From contig CALEJY010000005.1 of the NCBI GenBank assembly GCA_937898445.1, forward strand, positions 1 to 29,796: 29,796 bases of DNA, read 5' to 3'. Within the stretch, counting starts at the first letter, position 1. Every line of letters starts with the position of its first letter. The DNA is from an uncultured Candidatus Melainabacteria bacterium (GTDB lineage Bacteria > Cyanobacteriota > Vampirovibrionia > Gastranaerophilales > Gastranaerophilaceae). Made by a program: the position numbers and the translations under genes. The notes below the pieces were generated by a model. That model searched no databases. It saw nothing but the letters and a program-made list of their open reading frames with translations, and was not told the origin of the DNA. This document shows, in pieces, positions 1 through 6,037 of the stretch.

Positions 1-60
1 CTTCTAAAATTCTCCAGAGGGATATTTTAGAAGTTGTTTTATATCTCTCTGGCTATTTTT
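1..60 (+). terminator. Leader hairpin, terminator-like, with competing upstream pairing
   Basis: Bases 14-25 pair with 41-52 (12 pairs, one G-U), and the stem is followed by CTATTTTTTA, the shape of a rho-independent terminator reading rightward. Bases 1-10 are also a perfect inverted repeat of 24-33, so the two stems share bases 24-25 and compete. This could be a terminator for genes to the left, or an attenuator ahead of the packaging genes. Only the pairing is seen; function is inferred. The window starts at base 1, so more structure may lie to the left. Confidence 0.5.
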
Positions 61-228
61 TAGGGTGTACTAAGTTTTCAGTTCATTGACAAACTCATCG
101 TCTTTCCTTTGCTGCGATTGGGCTTTCTCCTTTTCGTTGAGTATCTCCTAAAGTATTAGTAAACTTAGTACATTCCAAAAAATAATCAGAGAAAACTATT
201 AGAAAAGTAATCGAAAGGAGGCTGTAAA
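61..228 (+). other. Non-coding leader with long inverted repeat
   Basis: No + strand gene is visible here. TGTACTAAGTTT at 66-77 is perfectly inverted at 161-172. With G-U pairs the stem can extend to 63-77/161-175, enclosing about 83 bases. Inside it, 93-100 and 135-142 pair imperfectly. The enclosed sequence is open on the minus strand for 25 codons (70-147) but has no start codon. No convincing sigma-70 promoter was found. The stretch may be an untranslated leader or a relic of a deleted gene. Confidence 0.4.
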
Positions 229-600
229 GTGGCGAAACGCAAAGTTAACTTAATGGCAAATTCTGAAGACAAGCACTTTCGTCCTGCTTTAACACCAGAT
301 GCAAGGGAAAACCAAATGATATCTCTAGCAATGGATTTAGTTGAGCAACGTCTTCGTGACGGAACAGCTTCTTCAGCGGAAACAACTCATTTTTTAAAGC
401 TTGCATCAAGTAAGGAACGATTAGAAATGGAAATAATGGAGCAACAAAAACAATTAATTGCTGCTAAAAAAGAAAATTTAGATTCTTCTCGTAGAATAGA
501 AGAGCTATATAGTGAAGCAATGAAAGCTATGAGAAGCTATTCTGGAGAACCAAATAATAATCAGTTTGATATTCATAGTGATGGTAATAAACATGATTAA
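229..600 (+). CDS. Small terminase subunit-like protein
   Basis: A 123-residue, highly charged, helical protein. The GTG start at 229 sits 7 bases after GAAAGGAGG (213-221). The N-terminal part includes LTPDARENQMISLAMDLVEQ, then an acidic/basic helix-rich region (about 60-105) likely to form a coiled coil. This resembles a phage family that regularly lies beside an HNH nuclease and TerL and is often annotated as small terminase. That identification is from memory of the family and from position, not from a DNA-binding motif I can point to. In packaging, a small subunit recognises phage DNA and recruits the large subunit. Its 3' end overlaps the start of the HNH gene, suggesting translational coupling. 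An alternative is a generic packaging accessory protein. Confidence 0.6.
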   Translation: MAKRKVNLMANSEDKHFRPALTPDARENQMISLAMDLVEQRLRDGTASSAETTHFLKLASSKERLEMEIMEQQKQLIAAKKENLDSSRRIEELYSEAMKAMRSYSGEPNNNQFDIHSDGNKHD

Positions 601-1015
601 AAGAACCTATTCGGAACTTATTCAAATGCATTCTTTTGAAGATCGCTATAAATATTTAAAACTTTCTGGTTCTGTTGGTTTTCAAACATTTGGTTTCGAT
701 AGATATTTGAATCAAAAATTTTATAAATCACTAGAGTGGAAAAAGATTAGAGACTTTGTAATAGTTAGGGATAATGGATGCGATTTAGGATGTATTGATA
801 AACCAATATTTGGAAAAATTCTAATACATCACATGAACCCTATTACAATAGAAGATATCTCTAATAATCCGGAAGATATTTTAAATCCAGAATATTTAAT
901 TTCTGTATCACTAGATACACATAATGCGATACATTATGGGGATGAATCCATATTTAATAAATATTTAGTAAAAGATCGATATAGTAACGATACTATACCA
1001 TGGAAAAATAAATAA
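593..1015 (+). CDS. HNH homing-type endonuclease associated with packaging
   Basis: A 140-residue protein starting at ATG 593, which overlaps the upstream stop (598-600). The ribosome site is poor, so translation is probably coupled. Upstream in-frame ATGs at 566 and 581 exist, but the family's usual N-terminus (KRTYSELIQ) favours 593. Visible motifs are FGFDRYLNQ (34-41), a CxxxC pair at C63/C67, the HNH first strand ending in IHH (79-80), the middle Asn in LNPEYLI (N98) and the last His in THNAIHYG (H110). The family nicks or cleaves DNA with a single divalent metal. In HK97-like phages, HNH proteins beside the terminase are needed for end cleavage during packaging. Position between the small and large terminase genes supports that role here. 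Confidence 0.85.
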   Translation: MIKRTYSELIQMHSFEDRYKYLKLSGSVGFQTFGFDRYLNQKFYKSLEWKKIRDFVIVRDNGCDLGCIDKPIFGKILIHHMNPITIEDISNNPEDILNPEYLISVSLDTHNAIHYGDESIFNKYLVKDRYSNDTIPWKNK

Positions 1016-1034
1016 TTAAGGAAAGGAGTATCAT

Positions 1035-1391
1035 ATGGCAGATACTGTATTAGATGAGAGTATATTAAACTCTATAAAAAAATTACTTGGTATAAGTACA
1101 AGTGAAACAGTATTTGACCAAGATATTACTATTCATATAAATACGACATTGGCTAATTTAGTGCAAATGGGTGTTGGTCCTTCTGAAGGATATATGATTA
1201 CTAGTGCTGATAATAAATGGGATGAATTTTGTGGAGATGATCTACCGCTTTTAAATAATGTAAAAACTTATATATATTTAAAAGTTAAGTTAGCATTTGA
1301 TCCACCACAGGTATCTTCTCTATTAGAAGCAATTAATTCTCAATTAAAAGAACTTGAATGGAGAATGTATGTCCAAAAAGGAGGTTATTAA
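1035..1391 (+). CDS. Head-tail connector (gp6-like adaptor)
   Basis: A 118-residue protein with RBS GGAAAGGAG just upstream of ATG 1035. Its pattern is an N-terminal helix with SIKKLLGI, then DxxIxxHINTTLANLVQMGVGP, then a second helix VKTYIYLKVKLAFDPP and a final LKELEWRM. This is the all-helical fold typical of gp6/gp15-type adaptor proteins. Such adaptors form a dodecameric ring under the portal and accept the closure proteins. In many phages of this type the adaptor gene lies downstream of the capsid gene; here it is upstream of TerL, which is unusual. The following gene's RBS lies inside its 3' end. Identification is by family pattern and is fairly firm. Confidence 0.75.
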   Translation: MADTVLDESILNSIKKLLGISTSETVFDQDITIHINTTLANLVQMGVGPSEGYMITSADNKWDEFCGDDLPLLNNVKTYIYLKVKLAFDPPQVSSLLEAINSQLKELEWRMYVQKGGY

Positions 1392-1393
1392 TT

Positions 1394-2290
1394 ATGAATG
1401 ATTATTTACAAACAAAAGAACTTTATCATCATGGTATCAAAGGCCAAAAATGGGGAATCATACGAAAAGAGTTACACAATAGCAAAAAAGAGTATGCCGC
1501 CAAAAAAGAAAGTGGCACCATTGGTTATGCATTAGGTGCAGTCGCTGGCGGTGCAGCAGGCATCGGTTTAAGTTTTTTATTGAATCGTTCCAAAGTTTTT
1601 AAAAAAGATTCCAAAGGTCTTTTTAGAGAAATTAGAACCGGAGAAACTTATGGGCATTCTATGGCGTCGGTTGGCAAAAGAACCGTGGGAATGGCATTTG
1701 TTGGTGCTATGCTTGGCAGAAAAATTGGAAAGTATCGTGCTATGAAGAAATCGCAAGCGGAAAGAGCTAGAGACGCAGCCTTTGACAATTTAACAAATAA
1801 ACAAAAAATGGTAGTTCTTGAAAATCAACAATTGGGGCATTCTGGCATCAAAGGTCAACGTTGGGGAGTTCGTCGTTATCAAAATGAAGATGGGACTCTA
1901 ACTGAAGAAGGTAAAAAGAGATACGGAACGCCCGAAGGATACAGAGCAGCTGCTGAAGAGGCTTCTGCCTTGGAAGAAGCTACTAAAAGCGCCTCAAGCG
2001 CGGCAAGCACTGCCGCATCCCTTCTTAGTACGCAACGAGGCAGTAAAGCAATTAGAAAAGATTACTCTAGTTTAAGTAATAAAGAACTCCAAGACAGAGT
2101 TAATCGACTTAATCTCGAACGTGCATATGGCGATCTTTCTGGAGATACAAAATATGTACAAACTGGGAAAGAAAAAACTCGTGAAATTCTTCAAACAGTT
2201 GGCGCCACATTGGCAGTTGCTTCAACTGCGATCGCAATTTATGAGCATTTACATGGATTTAAAAATGTTGGTGGTAAAAAGAAAGGTTAG
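1394..2290 (+). CDS. HGIKGQ(K/R)WG-motif structural protein, two motif copies
   Basis: A 298-residue protein starting at ATG 1394, after AAAAAGGAGG (1375-1384). An in-frame upstream ATG (1358) has no comparable RBS. It carries HHGIKGQKWG at 12-21 and a second copy, HSGIKGQRWGVRRYQNEDGT, at 149-168. A glycine-zipper-like hydrophobic stretch lies at 43-63, with weaker ones at 98-112 and 266-284. An Ala/Ser-rich helix covers 185-212. The LSNKELQDRVNRLNLERAY element (227-245) often follows these motifs in phage proteins. Such proteins are seen in the head-gene region of Bacillota phages, but their role is not established. The glycine zippers hint at membrane or capsid-interior association. Local GC is higher than neighbours (57% in bases 1981-2040), suggesting separate origin. 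Confidence 0.65.
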   Translation: MNDYLQTKELYHHGIKGQKWGIIRKELHNSKKEYAAKKESGTIGYALGAVAGGAAGIGLSFLLNRSKVFKKDSKGLFREIRTGETYGHSMASVGKRTVGMAFVGAMLGRKIGKYRAMKKSQAERARDAAFDNLTNKQKMVVLENQQLGHSGIKGQRWGVRRYQNEDGTLTEEGKKRYGTPEGYRAAAEEASALEEATKSASSAASTAASLLSTQRGSKAIRKDYSSLSNKELQDRVNRLNLERAYGDLSGDTKYVQTGKEKTREILQTVGATLAVASTAIAIYEHLHGFKNVGGKKKG

Positions 2291-2307
2291 TGCTAAGTGG
2301 AACAAGT

Positions 2308-2829
2308 ATGAATGACTATTTGCAAACAAAAGAACTTTATCATCATGGTATCAAAGGTCAACGTCGGGGAGTTCGTCGTTATCAAAATGAAGATGGGACT
2401 CTTACAGATGCTGGTAGAAAAAGAGTAACAAATCATTTAGGAAAAATCGAGCCTGCTTATTATACGCATCGCGGATTTATAAAAGATAAAACAAAAACAT
2501 ATATATTTTTACGCAAAAATAATATAATAACTGATTCCGATGTCAAAAAGCAAAGAAAATTAGAAGATAAGTATATAGATGCTGTTAAAAAAATTAATTC
2601 TAATAAAAAAAAATTTTCTAAGACATCTGTCAATAGAATGGTATTAGTTAGTGAGCAAGAAAATCAAAAATTGAATAAAATGAAAAACGATATATTATTC
2701 AATTTAGGAAGCGTATCGATGAAATTTTTGAATACTAATGAAAGATCTATATTTAAACAACAAATGGCTCGAGAATATTTAAGAACTTTAATGTATAATG
2801 ATGAAAAGTTTTATAAGAAAAACAACTAG
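2308..2829 (+). CDS. HGIKGQ-motif protein, third and diverged copy
   Basis: A 173-residue protein. ATG 2308 is chosen because the first 18 residues repeat the start of the preceding protein; a GTG at 2290 overlapping the upstream stop is the alternative. The RBS is weak (TAAGTGG, 2294-2300). The motif reads GIKGQRRGVRR: the conserved Trp is Arg at residue 20, from TGG to CGG. The rest is lysine-rich and helical without membrane segments (about 80-173), unlike the first copy. DNA of 2308-2360 resembles 1394-1446, and DNA of about 2350-2401 is near-identical to the second motif of the previous gene, so the gene looks like a recombinant of the two. Function unknown; it lies directly before TerL. 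Confidence 0.6.
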   Translation: MNDYLQTKELYHHGIKGQRRGVRRYQNEDGTLTDAGRKRVTNHLGKIEPAYYTHRGFIKDKTKTYIFLRKNNIITDSDVKKQRKLEDKYIDAVKKINSNKKKFSKTSVNRMVLVSEQENQKLNKMKNDILFNLGSVSMKFLNTNERSIFKQQMAREYLRTLMYNDEKFYKKNN

Positions 2830-2839
2830 GAGCTAACTT

Positions 2840-4585
2840 ATGTCCCTTTCTAATACGGTTGTGCCGAAATACTATGGCCGTTTTAGAGATGCGGTCATAA
2901 ATGGAGATATTCCGGTTTGCAAAGAAATTTCTATGGAGATGAATCGCATAGATCAACTTATTGCAAATCCTGGAGTATATTATGATGATGAAGCAGTCGA
3001 AGGCTTTATCCGTTATTGTGAAAACGAACTTACATTGACTGATGGAGGAGATTTGCATCTTCTGGATTCATTCAAATTATGGGCAGAGCAAATATTTGGT
3101 TGGTATTATTTTCTAGAAAGAACTGTTTTTGTTCCAAATCCTGATAATCATGGGGGGCACTATGAAAAACGATCGATTAAAAAGCGTTTAGTTAATAAAC
3201 AATATTTAATAATCGCTCGTGGTTCTGCTAAATCAATGTATTTGTCATGTTTACAAAGTTACTTTCTTAATATTGATACAACAACTACATATCAAATCAC
3301 AACTGCACCTACAATGAAACAGGCCGAAGAAGTTCTTGGGCCAATCCGTACATCTATAGTTCGTGCAAGAGGTCCTTTGTTTAAATTTTTAACTGAAGGC
3401 TCTATACAAAATACGTCTGGTTCAAAAGCTGATAGAGTTAAACTCGCCTCAACCAAAAAAGGGATTGAAAATTTTTTGACTGGATCTCTTTTGGAGATAA
3501 GACCAATGAGTATAGACAAACTCCAGGGTCTTAGGAATAAAATTGGAACAGTTGATGAATGGCTTTCTGGAGATACATCAGAAGATGTTATTGGTGCAAT
3601 TGAACAAGGTGCTAGTAAAGTAGATGATTATTTAATTGTAGCAGTTTCTTCCGAAGGAACTGTTCGAAATGGCGTTGGTGATACAATCAAAATGGAATTG
3701 ATGTCGATTCTTAAAGGAGAATATATTAATCCTCATGTTTCGATTTGGTATTATAAACTCGATTCAGTTGATGAAGTCGCTCATCCAGATTTATGGATAA
3801 AAGCAAATCCTAATCTTGGAAAAACTGTATCTTACGAAACATATCAATTAGATGTTGAACGCGCTGAAAAAGCACCAGCATCAAGAAATGATATTCTTGC
3901 AAAAAGATTTGGAATTCCTATGGAAGGGTATACATATTATTTTACATATGAAGAAACTTTACCACATAATAAACGCGAGTATTGGAATATGCCATGTGCA
4001 TTAGGAGCTGACCTTTCACAGGGAAATGACTTCTGCGCATTTACATTCTTATTTCCAATTTCAGATGGAACATTTGGCATTAAAGTTCGAAGCTATATAA
4101 GTTCCTCTACTTTTGACAAACTTCCAGCCGCCATGCGTCTTAAATATGAAGAATTTATGAATGAAGGTTCATTGGTTGTTCTTGAAGGAACTATTTTAGA
4201 TATGATGCAAGTTTATGATGATTTGGATAAACATATTCAAAATAGACAGTATGATGTTCGTTGCTTCGGATTTGACCCATATAATGCAAGAGAATTTGTT
4301 GAACGTTGGCAAAGCGAAAATGGACCATATGGAGTTGAAAAAGTAATTCAGGGTGCTAAAACAGAATCTGTACCATTAGGTGAATTAAAAAAACTTTCTG
4401 AAAACAGATTACTTCTTTTTGATGAAAAGTTAATGCAATTTGCAATGGGAAATTGTATAGCATTAGAAGATACTAATGGAAATAGGAAATTATATAAAAA
4501 ACGTTATGAAGCAAAAATCGATAACGTAGCTGCTATGATGGATGCGTTCATAGCTTATAAATTAAATAAGGAGGCTTTTGAATGA
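2840..4585 (+). CDS. terL: Terminase large subunit
   Basis: A 581-residue packaging motor protein with ATPase and nuclease domains. RBS TAGGAG (2827-2832) precedes ATG 2840. The Walker A-like loop is ARGSAKS (126-132), with Ala in place of the usual Gly before Lys; I recall this variant in this branch of the Terminase_1 family. The coupling segment YQITTAPTMKQAEE (151-164) follows, and the Walker B pair D239/E240 is in KIGTVDEWLSG. The RNase H-like nuclease begins with D391 in GADLS, continues with D479 in FGFDPYNA, and ends with D561/D568 in AKIDNVAAMMDAF. All expected catalytic acids are present, so the enzyme looks intact. It cleaves concatemers and pumps DNA through the portal. Its stop overlaps the next start (ATGA). 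Confidence 0.95.
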   Translation: MSLSNTVVPKYYGRFRDAVINGDIPVCKEISMEMNRIDQLIANPGVYYDDEAVEGFIRYCENELTLTDGGDLHLLDSFKLWAEQIFGWYYFLERTVFVPNPDNHGGHYEKRSIKKRLVNKQYLIIARGSAKSMYLSCLQSYFLNIDTTTTYQITTAPTMKQAEEVLGPIRTSIVRARGPLFKFLTEGSIQNTSGSKADRVKLASTKKGIENFLTGSLLEIRPMSIDKLQGLRNKIGTVDEWLSGDTSEDVIGAIEQGASKVDDYLIVAVSSEGTVRNGVGDTIKMELMSILKGEYINPHVSIWYYKLDSVDEVAHPDLWIKANPNLGKTVSYETYQLDVERAEKAPASRNDILAKRFGIPMEGYTYYFTYEETLPHNKREYWNMPCALGADLSQGNDFCAFTFLFPISDGTFGIKVRSYISSSTFDKLPAAMRLKYEEFMNEGSLVVLEGTILDMMQVYDDLDKHIQNRQYDVRCFGFDPYNAREFVERWQSENGPYGVEKVIQGAKTESVPLGELKKLSENRLLLFDEKLMQFAMGNCIALEDTNGNRKLYKKRYEAKIDNVAAMMDAFIAYKLNKEAFE

Positions 4586-4707
4586 GTACTAAAAAACGAG
4601 CGACTGCAAAAAAAGTAGTAAAAAACCCTCCATCAACAAATGGAACGTATATATATAAAGCTACTAGATCAGATTCTGGTGTAACTTTTGAGTGGGTTCT
4701 TGAATAA
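4582..4707 (+). CDS. Small basic protein of 41 residues
   Basis: A short gene whose ATG (4582) overlaps the TerL stop TGA (4583-4585) and sits 7 bases after AAGGAGG. The product begins MSTKKRATAKKVVKNPPSTN, a lysine-rich tail, and ends with a compact TYIYKATRSDSGVTFEWVLE segment that could form a beta hairpin. It ends 14 bases before the portal start. Strong RBS, coupling and spacing suggest a real gene. I do not recognise the family; a nucleic-acid or capsid-associated peptide is possible because of the basic tail, but that is a guess. Confidence 0.6.
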   Translation: MSTKKRATAKKVVKNPPSTNGTYIYKATRSDSGVTFEWVLE

Positions 4708-4721
4708 GGAGAAAATTCAAA

Positions 4722-6023
4722 ATGAATTTACTAGATAGATTAAAGCATGCTTGGAATGCATTTACTGATAGTGGAGGAAATGATCCTCCATTTTATACAT
4801 ATTATCAACCAAGAGAATACTTAGGAATGTCATCTACATATAGACCAGATCGATTATATTTAACTCGTGGGCAAGAAAAGTCTATTATTAGTACTGTTTA
4901 TAATAGAATAGCACTTGATGTTAGCGGAGTTGATATTCGGCATGTTAAAGTAGATGAAAATGAAAGATATTCTTCATTAATGGATTCTGGTTTAAATAAC
5001 TGCTTAACATTTGAAGCGAACAAAGATCAAGTATCTCGATTATTTATTCAAGATATAGTTATGTCAATGTTCGATGAAGGATGTATAGCAGTTGTGCCAG
5101 TTGACACTAGCATTAATCCTAAAGAATCAAGTTCGTATGATATACTATCAATGCGTGTTGGAAAAATAATAGAATGGTTTCCTGACTATATAACAGTTGA
5201 AGTATATAACGATCGTATTGGGATAAAAGAACAGATAACCGTTCCCAAAAGTACAACAGCTATTATTGAGAATCCGTTCTATGCAGTTATGAATGAACCA
5301 AATTCAGTTCTGCAGAGGTTAATTAATAAGTTCAATCTTCTTGACGCTATAGATGCCCAATCGGGTTCTGGAAAACTAGACTTGATTATTCAGCTTCCAT
5401 ACGTTATAAAGACTGATATGCGTCGCGAACAAGCCGAGAAACGCCGCGCAGATATAGAGCAACAATTATCTAGCTCTAAATATGGTATTGCTTATACAGA
5501 TGGCACGGAAAAAATAACACAGTTAAATCGTCCGGTAGAAAACAATCTAATGAAACAGATTGAATATTTGACGAGTATGCTATATAGCCAGTTAGGTTTG
5601 ACATCTACTATATTAGATGGAACTGCCGATGAGAAAACTATGTTAAATTATACAAACCGTACTGTAAAACCAATAGTAAGAGCAATAACAGAAGAAATGA
5701 GTAGAAAATTTCTAACTAAAACCGGGAGAACTCAAGGGCAACGAATAATCTATTTCGATAATCCATTCGAACTAATCCCAGTAAGTAATTTGGCAGATAT
5801 TGCTGATAAGTTTACAAGAAATGAAATAATGTCACCAAATGAAATTAGACAAATAGTTGGATTAAAGCCAATCCAAGATTCAAAAGCTGATGAATTACGT
5901 AATCGTAATTTAAATGAACAAGTAAATCAAGAAGTGGCTAATACTCAAATAGATGATACAACAGAGAATGCTAATGAAAACTCGGATAATAATACATTAT
6001 ACATTCCAGATACTGAATCATAG
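4722..6023 (+). CDS. Portal protein (HK97-type)
   Basis: A 433-residue protein preceded by GGAGAAAATTCAAAATG (4708-4724). It has the phage portal pattern: an N-terminal region followed by SIISTVYNRIALDVSGVDIRH (54-74), a beta-rich wing domain with EGCIAVVPV, a long stem/crown helix region around 265-330 (LTSMLYSQLGLTSTILDGTADEKTMLNY), and the C-terminal FTRNEIMSPNEIRQIVGLKP, typical of HK97-family portals. It forms the dodecameric channel at one head vertex through which TerL pumps DNA. The acidic, Asn-rich last 40 residues look disordered. Position between TerL and protease/capsid agrees. Firm at family level. Confidence 0.9.
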   Translation: MNLLDRLKHAWNAFTDSGGNDPPFYTYYQPREYLGMSSTYRPDRLYLTRGQEKSIISTVYNRIALDVSGVDIRHVKVDENERYSSLMDSGLNNCLTFEANKDQVSRLFIQDIVMSMFDEGCIAVVPVDTSINPKESSSYDILSMRVGKIIEWFPDYITVEVYNDRIGIKEQITVPKSTTAIIENPFYAVMNEPNSVLQRLINKFNLLDAIDAQSGSGKLDLIIQLPYVIKTDMRREQAEKRRADIEQQLSSSKYGIAYTDGTEKITQLNRPVENNLMKQIEYLTSMLYSQLGLTSTILDGTADEKTMLNYTNRTVKPIVRAITEEMSRKFLTKTGRTQGQRIIYFDNPFELIPVSNLADIADKFTRNEIMSPNEIRQIVGLKPIQDSKADELRNRNLNEQVNQEVANTQIDDTTENANENSDNNTLYIPDTES

Positions 6024-6037
6024 GAGGAAAATTCAAA

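Noticed and set aside
86..91. Perfect TTGACA (-35-like) in the leader
   Set aside because: No -10 hexamer at 16-18 bases downstream; the weak TTGAGT-N17-TAAACT pair at 137-165 was also judged too poor to call.
1394..2410. CRISPR-like repeats from the HGIKGQ motifs
   Set aside because: The repeats are in-frame coding DNA with unequal spacing (about 460 bases) and no palindrome.
3229..3246. TerL Walker A variant (ARGSAKS) as a sign of inactivity
   Set aside because: The Ala before Lys is a variant I know from intact relatives, and Walker B and nuclease acids are all present.
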